Notes: a model not told the origin generated them from the letters alone. Counted from the stretch's first letter, positions 1-8,878 are shown. The stretch is DNA of 64,000 nucleotides from Methylophilus sp. Leaf416 (GCF_001424665.1 NZ_LMQS01000001.1:311225-375224), one strand, 5' to 3'. Translations and numbers: made by a program.

Positions 1-30
1 CTCCTGCGTAATCATCAACGGTTGTTTCAT
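1..30 (-). CDS. Possible 5' end of a divergent gene cut by the left edge
   Basis: A leftward ATG at 28-30 opens a reading frame (MKQPLMITQE) that stays open to the window edge. The leftward sequence before it contains CAGGAAACAG, a plausible but distant ribosome binding site. Ten codons are too few to identify a product. A gene here would be divergent from fnr and share its upstream region, including the FNR box. An oxygen-linked gene such as hemN would fit that position, but this is a guess. The call could also be chance. Confidence 0.3.
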   Translation of the reverse strand, partial: MKQPLMITQE

Positions 31-120
31 AGCTAGCAAACTGTTTCCTGTCCGGGTGGGTTGACTGTAATGCCTGTCATGCAATGGGATTCACTTTGCC
101 ACAAAGTAATTGACGGCTAC

Positions 121-134
121 TTGATGCACATCAA
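121..134. promoter_or_regulatory. FNR box, perfect consensus, upstream of fnr
   Basis: TTGATGCACATCAA matches the FNR/ANR consensus TTGAT-N4-ATCAA at all ten defined bases. Its centre is 127.5. If it works as a class II activator site at -41.5, transcription would start near 169 and the -10 hexamer would lie at 157-162, where CACAAT is found. That spacing supports anaerobic autoregulation of fnr. A 12-bp perfect palindrome, GTGCGCGCGCAC (148-159), overlaps the edge of this -10 region. The box may also serve the possible leftward gene at the window edge. Confidence 0.85.
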
Positions 135-197
135 ATGGATAGCGGTCGTGCGCGCGCACAATAGGGCCACCTAAAAAATGGGAAGAGAGCGCACAAC

Positions 198-1034
198 ATG
201 TTCAATGAAACATCAGACCAGGACGCGTATAATTTGGCAGATACTCAACACCAGTCCAGGATTGTCTCTATGCATACTGAGCCAAGGCCAATTGAACACC
301 AGCAAGCCGATGCCAAACAACTGGAATCCAGTTTCAAAGTCGCCTGTTCTAACTGCAACCTGCGCGAACTTTGCCTGCCTATAGGCCTGAGCTCAAATGA
401 AATGCAGCAGCTGGATGGTATGGTCGCCACCCGCAAAAAAATCAAGCAAGGTGGGCATCTGTATAGCAGTGGTGATGCATTCACCATGCTGTACGCGATT
501 CGTACCGGCTTTTTTAAGACTTGCGTGGTTTCTGAAGATGGTCGAGAACAAGTCACCGGTTTTCAGATGGCTGGTGAAATTATGGGCCTGGATGGCATTG
601 TTAGCGATAAACATAACTGCAATGCTATTGCGCTGGAAGACGCCGAAGTATGTGTGATGCCGTTTAACCATGTAGAAGATCTGTCACGGCAAATCCCGAT
701 GCTGCAACGCCATGTGCATAAAATCATGAGCCGCGAAATCGTGCGTGAAAATGGCGTCATGATGCTGTTAGCCAATATGCGCGCTGAAGAGCGCCTGGCT
801 GCTTTCCTGCTGAATTTACTGCAACGCCTGCACGCGAGGGGCTACTCAAAAAGCGAACTGATCTTGCGTATGACGCGCGAGGAAATCGGCAGCTATCTGG
901 GTATGAAACTGGAAACGGTCAGCCGCACATTTTCCAAGTTCAGCGAAGAAGGTATTATCGAAGTCAAACAGAAGAATATCCGCATCCTGGATCACGACAA
1001 GCTGAAAGCGATCTTTAACGCCAGCACCTGCTAA
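198..1034 (+). CDS. fnr: FNR-type oxygen-sensing transcriptional regulator (Crp/Fnr family)
   Basis: Cytoplasmic regulator of the CRP/FNR superfamily, 278 residues. A cysteine cluster C50-x2-C53-x5-C59 plus C141 matches the four ligands that hold the oxygen-labile [4Fe-4S] cluster of FNR. A cyclic-nucleotide-binding-type beta-roll spans about residues 65-180. A long dimer helix follows, then a winged helix-turn-helix (about 225-250) whose recognition helix carries the E-x2-SR signature (E239, S242, R243) for TTGAT half sites. The 198 start is preceded by GGAAGAGAG. An internal ATG at 270 would remove 24 residues and keep all cysteines. The gene faces the cbb3 oxidase cluster and its own promoter has a perfect FNR box, so it probably controls both. 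Confidence 0.93.
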   Translation: MFNETSDQDAYNLADTQHQSRIVSMHTEPRPIEHQQADAKQLESSFKVACSNCNLRELCLPIGLSSNEMQQLDGMVATRKKIKQGGHLYSSGDAFTMLYAIRTGFFKTCVVSEDGREQVTGFQMAGEIMGLDGIVSDKHNCNAIALEDAEVCVMPFNHVEDLSRQIPMLQRHVHKIMSREIVRENGVMMLLANMRAEERLAAFLLNLLQRLHARGYSKSELILRMTREEIGSYLGMKLETVSRTFSKFSEEGIIEVKQKNIRILDHDKLKAIFNASTC

Positions 1035-1136
1035 GGCAATATTAAGTGCAAGCCATTCTGGATCCAAGCTCAAGCGCTATTCAATAAGCTTAAAACCTAC
1101 TGCGGACAATGTGATACAGGATTATGCGGGGGAGAC

Positions 1137-1170
1137 TGCGCGCACAGGAGCTTCACGTGCGCGCATTTTT
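1137..1170 (+). terminator. Rho-independent terminator after fnr
   Basis: A perfect 9-bp GC-rich stem (TGCGCGCAC / GTGCGCGCA) with an 11-nt loop is followed at once by TTTTT. It lies between fnr and the end of the convergent cco cluster and is oriented to stop fnr transcription. Confidence 0.88.
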
Positions 1171-1197
1171 AGTTACAAATAAGTAGTGAGTCAATAT

Positions 1198-1446
1198 TTA
1201 GTCATCAGCCGGTTTCATACCGGTTTGCGCGTGGTTGCGTGCGGCAATGGCGGGTGCCATACCATCTCTCTCAGCATCCAGTGTCTTATTGATTTCAATC
1301 CCTTTACGGTAATAGTCGTCAATCGGTGGATCAGGATGGGTAATCGCCAGATATAGCGTGATAAAGGAAGCCACTATCACTAATGCCGGGCCACCAATAA
1401 TCAGCCAGACATAGGGGTTTTGGTACCATTTTTGTCGATCAGCCAT
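1198..1446 (-). CDS. ccoH: FixH/CcoH-like cbb3 oxidase assembly protein
   Basis: Small membrane protein of 82 residues, last gene of the leftward cco cluster. The start at 1446 follows AAAGGAGC, a strong ribosome binding site; an upstream in-frame ATG would add 11 residues without such a site. One transmembrane helix lies near residues 12-34 (VWLIIGGPALVIVASFITLYL). A periplasmic segment containing DDYYRKGIEINKTLD follows, a pattern seen in short betaproteobacterial FixH-family proteins. CcoH is known to help assemble and stabilise cbb3 oxidase. Assignment rests on position, topology and this motif; the protein is shorter than classical FixH, which has a longer periplasmic domain. Confidence 0.72.
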   Translation of the reverse strand: MADRQKWYQNPYVWLIIGGPALVIVASFITLYLAITHPDPPIDDYYRKGIEINKTLDAERDGMAPAIAARNHAQTGMKPADD

Positions 1447-1515
1447 CTGTGCTCCTTTGTGCATAATGCTGTGTGCCACGCTGCTCTACTCCTTTTGTTC
1501 GTACCTGGTTACCCA

Positions 1516-2973
1516 TTAATTACTGGGCACGATAAATACAGATTTTTCCTTGATGGTTTCTTTGCTTTGAATATCTGTCATTTCAAACAAAATCTTGTGC
1601 GATCCGGCACGTATTTCACCATCCGGCAACTGTATCTCTACAATGACATTGCGCTTCTCAAAAGGTTTGAGCGCTTTGATTTGCTGGACATTGTTATCTG
1701 AGAAATGAACGGCCAAGTCAGGTATACCGGTGACTTTCAGATCGTAATTCCGCATCTCTTCAGTCTCGTTTTCCAGCTTGAGGTTGTAGACGTTTTCAAT
1801 CTTGCCATCATTGGTATAACGCGCCATCACTGCGCGGTCACGCAATACATCCAGCCTGAAATCAGCTTTGTAGTAGATGCTGACTACCATGCCGACAACC
1901 AGGGTCATGAGAATAGCTGAGTAAATCAGCACACGTGGCCTTAACAAACGCGCCAGCATCTGCTGGCGGCTCCAGCGGTTATCCATGCCGTTTTGCGTGG
2001 TGTATTTAATCAGGCCTCTGGCATAGCCCATTTTATCCATGACATCATCACAGGCATCAATACAGGCACCACACCCGATACACTCATATTGCAAACCGTT
2101 ACGGATATCAATGCCGGTCGGGCATACCTGCACACAAATATTGCAATCGATGCAACTGCCCAGGCCGTTGGCGTTTTCGCCGGCTTTTTTAGAACGTGCA
2201 CCGCGTGGTTCGCCGCGCGCTTCGTCGTAGGTCACGTTCATGGTATCGCCATCAAACATGGCGCTCTGGAATCGCGCATACGGGCACATGTATTTGCAGA
2301 CCTGCTCGCGCATATAGCCTGCGTTGCCATAGGTGGCAAAGCCGTAAAAACACACCCAGAAGGTTTCCCAGCCACCAGCCTGTAACTGTAGCAAGCTCGG
2401 CACCAGCTCGCGCATGGGCGTGAAGTAACCAACAAAGGTGACGCCAGTCCATAACCCAAATGCTATCCAGGCGAATTGCTTCAGGGATTTACGTGTCACC
2501 TTGTTGAGATTCCATTTACTGTCATCAAGGCGCATACGCGCAATACGGTCACCCTCGATTTTCTGCTCCATCCACATGTAAATCTCGGTGTATACCGTTT
2601 GCGGACAGGTGTAGCCACACCATAACCGCCCGGCAATGGCGGTGAACAGGAACAGCGAAAGCGCTGAGACAATCAGCAGGAAGGCCAGGTAAATCAAATC
2701 CTGCGGGTGAAAGATCAGGCCAAACACATAAAAGCGCATGCCTTCCAGGTCAAACAGCATGGCCTGGCGGCCATCCCATTGCAGCCATGGCACACCGTAG
2801 AAAAACAGCTGCGTGACCCACACCATGACCCAGCGCCAGTTGTTGTAAAAACCTGAAACGCTACGTGCGTATACCTTGTCTTCAGATTTATAAAGCGAAA
2901 AAACCACCTCCTGCTCAGGAATGGTGGTTATTTTCACAGCGTTCTTTCCAATGTCACCCATGGATTTCTGCAT
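1516..2973 (-). CDS. ccoG: CcoG/FixG/RdxA, polyferredoxin-like cbb3 assembly protein
   Basis: Integral membrane iron-sulfur protein of 485 residues. Several N-terminal membrane helices carry the CGYTCPQTVY motif. Two ferredoxin-type clusters follow (CIDCNICVQVCP and CIGCGACIDACDD, about residues 275-310), then another helix and a C-terminal immunoglobulin-like periplasmic domain. CcoG is reported to act as a cupric reductase supplying Cu(I) for the CuB centre of cbb3 oxidase. It begins 3 nt after the ccoP stop codon and is followed by the FixH-like gene, so it is cotranscribed with the structural genes. An ATG at 2961 is an alternative start. Confidence 0.93.
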   Translation of the reverse strand: MQKSMGDIGKNAVKITTIPEQEVVFSLYKSEDKVYARSVSGFYNNWRWVMVWVTQLFFYGVPWLQWDGRQAMLFDLEGMRFYVFGLIFHPQDLIYLAFLLIVSALSLFLFTAIAGRLWCGYTCPQTVYTEIYMWMEQKIEGDRIARMRLDDSKWNLNKVTRKSLKQFAWIAFGLWTGVTFVGYFTPMRELVPSLLQLQAGGWETFWVCFYGFATYGNAGYMREQVCKYMCPYARFQSAMFDGDTMNVTYDEARGEPRGARSKKAGENANGLGSCIDCNICVQVCPTGIDIRNGLQYECIGCGACIDACDDVMDKMGYARGLIKYTTQNGMDNRWSRQQMLARLLRPRVLIYSAILMTLVVGMVVSIYYKADFRLDVLRDRAVMARYTNDGKIENVYNLKLENETEEMRNYDLKVTGIPDLAVHFSDNNVQQIKALKPFEKRNVIVEIQLPDGEIRAGSHKILFEMTDIQSKETIKEKSVFIVPSN

Positions 2974-2976
2974 GCC

Positions 2977-3873
2977 TTACTTGTTTGAAAGACCCCAAAC
3001 ATAAGCAGTCAGCAGATGGATTTGCTCAGGACTAAATTTCTCTTCCCAGGCTGGCATCTGGTTGGTTTTACCTTCATGGATACGTTTGATAATGGCCGCT
3101 TCACCCTGACCATGCAACCAGGTGTTGTCTGTCAGGTTAGGGGCACCTATCATCTGGTTACCTTTGCCTTCAGCGCCGTGACAGGCTGCACATACCACGA
3201 ATTTATCCTTACCGGCATTGGCACGCCCGGAGTCATGAATACTGCCAGACAGGCTTAATACATAGTTAGCCACGTTTTTAACGTCTTCTTCGCTACCGAC
3301 AGCGGCTGCCATCGGTGGCATCATGCCAATACGGCCTCCGGTAATGGTTTCCTTGATTCTTTCCGGGCTGCCACCGTACAACCAGTCAGTGTCAGTCAGG
3401 TTAGGGAAACCGCGGCTGCCTTTGGCATCAGAACCATGACAGGCTGCGCAGTTATTCAGGAAAATACGCTTACCGATATCACGCGCTTCCGGGATCTTGG
3501 CAACATCTTCCACTGGCATCGCCGCATATTTGGCATACAGCGGTGCAATTTTTTCGTTGTTTTTGGCTTTTTCGGCTTCGTACTGTTTAACGGCAGTCCA
3601 GCCAAATTTACCCTGGTATTCACCCAAACCCGGGAACAGGAACAGGTAAGCCAGACCAAAGATGACGGTGATGATAAACAGGCCTACCCACCACATTGGC
3701 AGCGGGTTGTTCATCTCTTTAATACCGTCCCACTCGTGGCCATTGGTATTGTCACTGTCCAGCGTCACTTTTACGCGGCTGGCGAAAATCAGCAAGCCAA
3801 CACAAAACGCAATGCCACCCAGGGTAATGGTCGAAATCCAGATCGGCCAAAATCCACTTACAAAATCATTCAT
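2977..3873 (-). CDS. ccoP: cbb3-type cytochrome c oxidase subunit III (di-heme cytochrome c)
   Basis: Membrane-anchored di-heme cytochrome c, 298 residues. Two N-terminal transmembrane helices (about 10-32 and 60-82) enclose a short cytoplasmic loop. The periplasmic part has two class I c-heme sites, CAACH at 142-146 and CAACH at 228-232, with Met-containing segments (GMMPPM, NQMPAW) that can supply distal ligands. CcoP passes electrons from cytochrome c to CcoO and CcoN in the high-affinity oxidase used at low oxygen. It lies 30 bp after ccoQ and 3 bp before ccoG in the ccoNOQP-GH order. Confidence 0.96.
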   Translation of the reverse strand: MNDFVSGFWPIWISTITLGGIAFCVGLLIFASRVKVTLDSDNTNGHEWDGIKEMNNPLPMWWVGLFIITVIFGLAYLFLFPGLGEYQGKFGWTAVKQYEAEKAKNNEKIAPLYAKYAAMPVEDVAKIPEARDIGKRIFLNNCAACHGSDAKGSRGFPNLTDTDWLYGGSPERIKETITGGRIGMMPPMAAAVGSEEDVKNVANYVLSLSGSIHDSGRANAGKDKFVVCAACHGAEGKGNQMIGAPNLTDNTWLHGQGEAAIIKRIHEGKTNQMPAWEEKFSPEQIHLLTAYVWGLSNK

Positions 3874-3903
3874 GATGTTTTCCTTAACCTTTTTGCAGAG
3901 GTT

Positions 3904-4044
3904 TTAGTCTTGATCGAACGGCAGGTTCTGCGCGTCCTTGAAATTTTTGGAATTGCGGTTGCGCCATGCCCACACTGCGATCACTACAAACAATACAAAG
4001 GTCAGTAATGTAAACAGTATGCGTAATATGCTGATGATGTCCAT
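3904..4044 (-). CDS. ccoQ: CcoQ/FixQ, small cbb3 oxidase subunit
   Basis: A 46-residue protein between ccoO and ccoP. It starts MDIISILR, has a single transmembrane helix (about 6-25, LRILFTLLTFVLFVVIAVWAW), and ends in a polar cytoplasmic tail ending LPFDQD. This is the size and topology of CcoQ, which stabilises CcoP in the oxidase complex. The ATG lies 11 bp after the ccoO stop; the leftward sequence before it has AAGGAGTCGCGCC, a good ribosome binding site. Identification rests on position and topology because CcoQ is poorly conserved. Confidence 0.85.
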   Translation of the reverse strand: MDIISILRILFTLLTFVLFVVIAVWAWRNRNSKNFKDAQNLPFDQD

Positions 4045-4055
4045 GGCGCGACTCC

Positions 4056-4682
4056 TTATTTAAGATGAGTACCGAGTACCTGCAGGAATGCCACCAGCGC
4101 ATCCATTTCGGTTTTGCCTTTAATGGCAGCACTACCCTCTTTGATCTGTTCATCGGTGTATGGCACGCCTACTTTACGCAGCGCAGCCATGTGGTCACCA
4201 ATCGTTGCATCATCCACCAGGTTCTCATTCAACCAGGGGTACGCCGGCATGATGGACTCAGGCACGACGTCGCGAGGCTGGTTAAGGTGTACACGGTGCC
4301 AGTCATCGCTGTATTTACCGCCTACACGGTGCAGGTCTGGACCCGTACGCTTGCTGCCCCACTGGAACGGATGGTCATACACATATTCACCCGCGACAGA
4401 GTAATGGCCGTAACGCAGTGTTTCAGCGTGAAACGGGCGTATCATCTGTGAGTGACAGTTGTAGCAACCTTCACGCAGGTAGATGTCACGACCTGCCAGC
4501 TGCAATGCGGTGTAAGGTTGCAAGCCACGGATAGGCTCTGTCAGTGTCTTCTGGAAAAACAAAGGCACGATTTCTGCCAAACCACCGAAAGAGATGGTGA
4601 TTAAAGTCAGCACGATCAGCAAAAAATTATTGGTTTCGATCTTCTCGTGCAGATTGCCACTATTTTGTTCATGAGATGCCAT
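4056..4682 (-). CDS. ccoO: cbb3-type cytochrome c oxidase subunit II (mono-heme cytochrome c)
   Basis: Mono-heme membrane cytochrome c, 208 residues from the ATG at 4682, which follows AAGGAATTC; an upstream in-frame ATG would add eight residues with no ribosome binding site. One N-terminal helix (about 20-42) anchors a periplasmic domain with a single heme site CYNCH at 73-77, followed by SQMIRPF, typical of CcoO. MPAYPWL in the second half holds the likely Met ligand. CcoO relays electrons from CcoP to the CcoN binuclear centre. It starts 10 bp after ccoN. Confidence 0.96.
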   Translation of the reverse strand: MASHEQNSGNLHEKIETNNFLLIVLTLITISFGGLAEIVPLFFQKTLTEPIRGLQPYTALQLAGRDIYLREGCYNCHSQMIRPFHAETLRYGHYSVAGEYVYDHPFQWGSKRTGPDLHRVGGKYSDDWHRVHLNQPRDVVPESIMPAYPWLNENLVDDATIGDHMAALRKVGVPYTDEQIKEGSAAIKGKTEMDALVAFLQVLGTHLK

Positions 4683-4692
4683 GATGAATTCC

Positions 4693-6129
4693 TTAAGCGT
4701 GTGCAACCACAGCCGGTATTTCTACCGTGGCTGGTTTGCCGCTAGTTGCTGTTTTATAGGTGTTCCACAACATGATGACTAAACCGCTCATGTACAGGAA
4801 ACCACCAATCGCACGTGTGAGGTAGTACGGGAATTTTGCTTTTACGCTTTCTACAAAGGTATAAGCCAAAGTACCGTCAGCGTTCATTGCACGCCACATC
4901 AACCCTTCCATCACACCGGAAATCCACAATGCTGAGATGTATAACACCACACCAATGGTCGCCATCCAGAAATGCACTTCAATCGCTTTTACGCTATACA
5001 TCTGTTTCTGGCCGAACAGGCGTGGAATCAGGAAGTACAGGGAACCGATAGAGATGAAACCCACCCAGCCCAATGCACCAGAGTGCACGTGACCTACGGT
5101 CCAGTCAGTGTAGTGAGATAACGCGTTCACTGTTTTGATCGCCATCATCGGGCCTTCAAAGGTACTCATACCGTAGAAAGACAATGAAACGATCAGGAAG
5201 CGCAAGATAGGGTCTGTGCGCAGTTTATGCCAGGCGCCGGACAAGGTCATGATACCGTTGATCATACCGCCCCAGCTTGGTGCAAACAGAATCAGGGATA
5301 ACACCATGCCTAAAGACTGGGTCCAGTCAGGCAATGCGGTGTAATGCAGATGGTGAGGACCCGCCCACATATAAGTAAAGATCAGCGCCCAGAAGTGGAC
5401 GATAGACAAGCTGTAAGAATACACAGGGCGCTCGGCTTGCTTAGGCACGAAGTAGTACATCATGCCCAGGAAGCCCGCTGTCAGGAAGAAACCAACCGCG
5501 TTGTGACCATACCACCATTGCACCATCGCGTCCTGTACACCTGCGTAAGCAGAGTAAGACTTGAACCAGCCAGCAGGGATCGCCGCACTCTCAACGATGT
5601 GCAACAAAGCCACCGCCAGGATAAACGCCCCGTAGAACCAGTTGGCCACGTAAATATGCTTGACCTTGCGGATACCGATGGTACCGAAGAACACAATCGC
5701 GTATGAAATCCATACGATCGCAATCAGGATATCAATTGGCCATTCCAGTTCGCCGTACTCTTTACCCTGGGTGTAACCCAAAGGCAAGGAGATGGCCGCT
5801 GCAACAATCACTGCTTGCCAGCCCCAGAAAGTGAAACTCGCCAACTTATCGCTAAACAAGCGGGTCTGGCAGGTACGTTGTACGACATAGTATGAAGTCG
5901 CGAACAAAGCACAGCCACCAAATGCAAAAATCACGGCATTGGTATGCAGTGGTCTCAAGCGGCCGAAAGAGGTATATGACAAGCCCAGGTTTAAATCAGG
6001 CCACACCAGCTGGGACGCGATAATCACGCCCATCAATGTGCCAAATACACCCCAAACCACTGCCATGATTGCGAATTGGCGAACTACTTTGTCATTGTAG
6101 GTCGCAGCCTTCACGGTTGCATCTTGCAT
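4693..6129 (-). CDS. ccoN: cbb3-type cytochrome c oxidase catalytic subunit I
   Basis: Catalytic heme-copper oxidase subunit, 478 residues, with about twelve transmembrane helices. It carries heme b, heme b3 and CuB and reduces oxygen to water with proton pumping. Visible histidine motifs are [27 protein letters not shown] and [10 protein letters not shown], in the order expected for CcoN. The start at 6129 (MQDATVK) follows GGGAGAAATCC; an upstream ATG at 6165 lacks a ribosome binding site and adds 12 atypical residues. An FNR box lies 93 bp upstream, so expression is probably induced by low oxygen. Confidence 0.96.
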   Translation of the reverse strand: MQDATVKAATYNDKVVRQFAIMAVVWGVFGTLMGVIIASQLVWPDLNLGLSYTSFGRLRPLHTNAVIFAFGGCALFATSYYVVQRTCQTRLFSDKLASFTFWGWQAVIVAAAISLPLGYTQGKEYGELEWPIDILIAIVWISYAIVFFGTIGIRKVKHIYVANWFYGAFILAVALLHIVESAAIPAGWFKSYSAYAGVQDAMVQWWYGHNAVGFFLTAGFLGMMYYFVPKQAERPVYSYSLSIVHFWALIFTYMWAGPHHLHYTALPDWTQSLGMVLSLILFAPSWGGMINGIMTLSGAWHKLRTDPILRFLIVSLSFYGMSTFEGPMMAIKTVNALSHYTDWTVGHVHSGALGWVGFISIGSLYFLIPRLFGQKQMYSVKAIEVHFWMATIGVVLYISALWISGVMEGLMWRAMNADGTLAYTFVESVKAKFPYYLTRAIGGFLYMSGLVIMLWNTYKTATSGKPATVEIPAVVAHA

Positions 6130-6221
6130 GGATTTCTCCCAATCATTAAAACAAACACCCAACATGAAAAACTACTTTTTTTGATGTATGCCCAATGTCG
6201 CACACATTAAGTGGCGACGAT

Positions 6222-6235
6222 TTGACACATATCAA
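6222..6235. promoter_or_regulatory. FNR box upstream of ccoN, overlapping the ccoS stop codon
   Basis: TTGATATGTGTCAA on the leftward strand differs from the FNR consensus TTGAT-N4-ATCAA by one base. It is centred about 99 bp before the ccoN start and overlaps the last codons of ccoS, so it could drive an internal promoter for ccoNOQPGH. The expected -10 region, near 6194-6199, is GACATT, a weak hexamer consistent with a promoter that depends on an activator. Confidence 0.75.
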
Positions 6236-6369
6236 TCCTGCTCTAATATTCGGGATCCTTCTTCTTCCAGATCCTCAAATTGTCCTGTATGGATGGCCCA
6301 CCAAAAACCACCCAGTATTACAAACACCAGCAACACCGCCAGCGGTATCAATAAAAACGCTATTTCCAT
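6232..6369 (-). CDS. ccoS: CcoS/FixS, small cbb3 maturation membrane protein
   Basis: A 45-residue protein encoded 4 bp after ccoI. It reads MEIAFLLIPLAVLLVFVILG, then GFWWAIHTGQFEDLEEEG. This is the classic CcoS layout: one N-terminal transmembrane helix, an aromatic WAIxxGQFEDLE motif and an acidic tail. CcoS is needed to insert heme and copper into CcoN. The FNR box for ccoN overlaps its stop codon. Confidence 0.92.
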   Translation of the reverse strand: MEIAFLLIPLAVLLVFVILGGFWWAIHTGQFEDLEEEGSRILEQD

Positions 6370-6373
6370 GGAG

Positions 6374-8680
6374 CTATGCCTGACCTTTCTGCCAGCCGGA
6401 CTTGTTCCAGTCCGTCAGCCGCAATGCATTAAGCAACACCAACAGCGAACTGGCCGCCATCCCTAAACCTGCCAACCAGGCAGGTAGCAGCCCCATGATC
6501 GCTAAAGGCACTCCGGCAGCGTTATAAAGCGCTGCCCATAACAAATTTTGTTTGACGATGAGGATAGTTTTCTTACAGTGCGAAATGAGCGAAACCAGCA
6601 CACCGATATCATTACCCAATACCACCATATCGGCTTGTGCCTGCGTCAAAGGGACGCCGGTACCCATTGCAATAGAAGTATGCGCTGCTGCAATGACAGG
6701 GCCGTCATTCAAACCATCACCAACCATTAAAACTTTCCGCCCCTGTTTTTGCAGCAACATCACGTGTTGCAGCTTATCTTCTGCTTTTTGCAGACCTGAC
6801 GCACTCTGAATACCGAGTTGTAATGCCAGATTTTTTACCGGCGCTATTCTATCACCAGATAACAGTTGAATATCAAGCCCTTGTGAAATTAATTGTGAAA
6901 TTGCCGCCTTGGCATGTGGCTTCACCTGCTCCGTCAACGTAAATCGCGCCACCATCACGTTGCCAGCCATTAAATACACCTGGCGCTCTGCCCCAATATC
7001 CGATTCCATCACGCCACTGAACTGCGCGTTGCCCAGTTTGACGGCTACAGCAGCTTCGGCTTGCGTATCCAGGGTCGCCGAAATACCGCCACCGACAACT
7101 TCCTGCCAGTCATGCATGACCAGGTCAGTGAGCGCATCTTGTTCTACAGCATAAGTATGCAGCGCCTTTGCCACCGGGTGGAGGGAATCGCGGGTGATCG
7201 AAGCCAGCATATCCAGAATCAGGGTATTGCCCCAATCAGGATGTGTTTCAGCCAATTGTACCTGTTGCAAGTTCTCGGTCAGCGTGCCGGTTTTATCAAA
7301 CACGATGGTATCGATTTCACTCATGGCCTGAATCGCCTGCAAGCGGCGGATCAGCACGCCACCTTTGGCAAACGTGCCCGCGCTGGCCAGCATCGCCGCC
7401 GGTGTCGCCAGAGACAACGCGCATGGGCAAGTCACCACCAGCACCGCGACCGCCGACATCACGGCTTTGGCCGGGTCTATAGACCACCAGTAACCAACTG
7501 CCACCAACGCGGCTAACAACACACCCCACAGAAAAGGTTGCGCGACTTTGTCAGCCAGCAAAGCAATGCCAGGCTTTTCAGTCGATGCGGATGCCATTAA
7601 ATTCACCAGCGCATGGTATTGCGTGCCCTCGCCCACCTGCTCGACCTGCATCTCAATCACCGAAGTCAGGTTGCCGGAACCGGCAATGACCTGCGCCCCG
7701 GTTGGTTTCATCACCGGATCAGATTCGCCGGTAAGCATGGATTCATCGGCACTGGTATTGCCGACAATGACCTTACCATCCGCCGCAAATATCTCGCCTG
7801 GGCGAACATACAGAATATCGCCGACATTGATATTGCTGGCCGCAATCTGCACCCACTCGCCTGTTTCACTTTTTTTCAGCACTGCATGCGGCAAGCGGCG
7901 CATCATGTTTTCCAGTGCACCGGCAGTACGGTTGCGCAGTTTCACATCCAGCCAGCGCCCGATCAGCAGGAAACTGACGAACATGGTGAGTGAGTCGTAA
8001 TACACCACATCACCCCACCAGCCGCCAGGCGCAAAGGTTGCCAGTGTGCTCATGACAAAGGCAGTGATAATGCCAAGCGACACCGGCACATCCATACCGA
8101 GCTGGCGCTGCTTGAGACTAATCCAGGCCTGGGACAAAAACGGCGTTGCCGAAAACAGCATCACCGGCAACGTCAGCACCCATGACGCCCACTTCATCAA
8201 TTGCACCATATCCGGTGCCATGTCATTGCTATCGGCGGTATAGGTCGGGTAAGCGTACATCATGACCTGCATCATGCAGAAAACCGCGACTACCAGCCGC
8301 CAGAGCATCTTGCGCTGCTGGACGGTTCTATTGGTAATGGCGTTGTATTCGTTGACTGGCATGGCGGTATAGCCAATCTCATCCAGATTGGCAAACCATT
8401 GCGAAGGGGAAATTTTTTGTGCATCCCAAACCACGCGTACGCGTTTCGAAGCTGCGCTGGCGTACACTGCAAGTACACCGGGAAGTTGCTTGATGGTCTG
8501 CTCAATGCGCCCGCTGCAAGCGGCGCAGTGCATAGAATCGACCCAGACGTGCGAGGTCCACACATGCGAAGAACTGGTATCACGCTGGCTAAAACGTTCC
8601 CATTCGGACTGGATATCCAGCCCTTGCCAGGGATTTGCACCGCTCAGTGCTTGGGACGCTGCCATTGCAATATGGACCAT
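6374..8680 (-). CDS. ccoI: CcoI/FixI copper-exporting P1B-type ATPase for cbb3 oxidase
   Basis: Copper-translocating P1B-ATPase of about 768 residues. A heavy-metal-associated domain with MHCAACSGRIE (about residues 50-61) is followed by the membrane helices. Also present are the actuator motif TGES, the metal-translocating TCPCALSLATP, the phosphorylation site DKTGTLT and the hinge GDGLNDGPV. CcoI exports Cu(I) for delivery to CuB. The start is uncertain: ATG codons occur at 8680 and 8665, and neither has a clear ribosome binding site. A TATAAT (8689-8694) with a weak TTCAAT -35 box 17 bp upstream lies just before them, which would leave almost no leader. Its position upstream of ccoNOQP, with ccoS, is not the usual order. 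Confidence 0.94.
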   Translation of the reverse strand: MVHIAMAASQALSGANPWQGLDIQSEWERFSQRDTSSSHVWTSHVWVDSMHCAACSGRIEQTIKQLPGVLAVYASAASKRVRVVWDAQKISPSQWFANLDEIGYTAMPVNEYNAITNRTVQQRKMLWRLVVAVFCMMQVMMYAYPTYTADSNDMAPDMVQLMKWASWVLTLPVMLFSATPFLSQAWISLKQRQLGMDVPVSLGIITAFVMSTLATFAPGGWWGDVVYYDSLTMFVSFLLIGRWLDVKLRNRTAGALENMMRRLPHAVLKKSETGEWVQIAASNINVGDILYVRPGEIFAADGKVIVGNTSADESMLTGESDPVMKPTGAQVIAGSGNLTSVIEMQVEQVGEGTQYHALVNLMASASTEKPGIALLADKVAQPFLWGVLLAALVAVGYWWSIDPAKAVMSAVAVLVVTCPCALSLATPAAMLASAGTFAKGGVLIRRLQAIQAMSEIDTIVFDKTGTLTENLQQVQLAETHPDWGNTLILDMLASITRDSLHPVAKALHTYAVEQDALTDLVMHDWQEVVGGGISATLDTQAEAAVAVKLGNAQFSGVMESDIGAERQVYLMAGNVMVARFTLTEQVKPHAKAAISQLISQGLDIQLLSGDRIAPVKNLALQLGIQSASGLQKAEDKLQHVMLLQKQGRKVLMVGDGLNDGPVIAAAHTSIAMGTGVPLTQAQADMVVLGNDIGVLVSLISHCKKTILIVKQNLLWAALYNAAGVPLAIMGLLPAWLAGLGMAASSLLVLLNALRLTDWNKSGWQKGQA

Positions 8681-8699
8681 TCGTGAAACATTATACAAC

Positions 8700-8729
8700 T
8701 TTATATTATATGATTGAATATAATATAAA
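8700..8729. repeat. 12-bp perfect inverted repeat before ccoI
   Basis: TTTATATTATAT and ATATAATATAAA are exact inverted copies separated by GATTGA. The whole element is almost pure A+T and overlaps the -35 region of the putative ccoI promoter. It may be an operator for a dimeric regulator or a cruciform-prone site; no known regulator motif was recognised. Confidence 0.6.
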
Positions 8730-8878
8730 ACAATGATTTAGCCGGGATTTGAAATGTTTATTAACACCGAAAACGGCTGTATTTTCTTTGATTTAGCGCA
8801 AGGAATTGCTAAATAAGACAACCCAGTTATGACAGATGTCGGCGCATTCCGTTCCGGAACATCATCATTCAGTGTGCA

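Noticed and set aside
3436-4008. 190-codon rightward ORF opposite ccoP and ccoQ
   Set aside because: It is antisense to well-identified ccoP and ccoQ, has no domain and looks like a codon-bias shadow.
8201-8686. 161-codon rightward ORF opposite ccoI
   Set aside because: Shadow of ccoI; no start signal and Cys/His-rich composition caused by the complementary strand.
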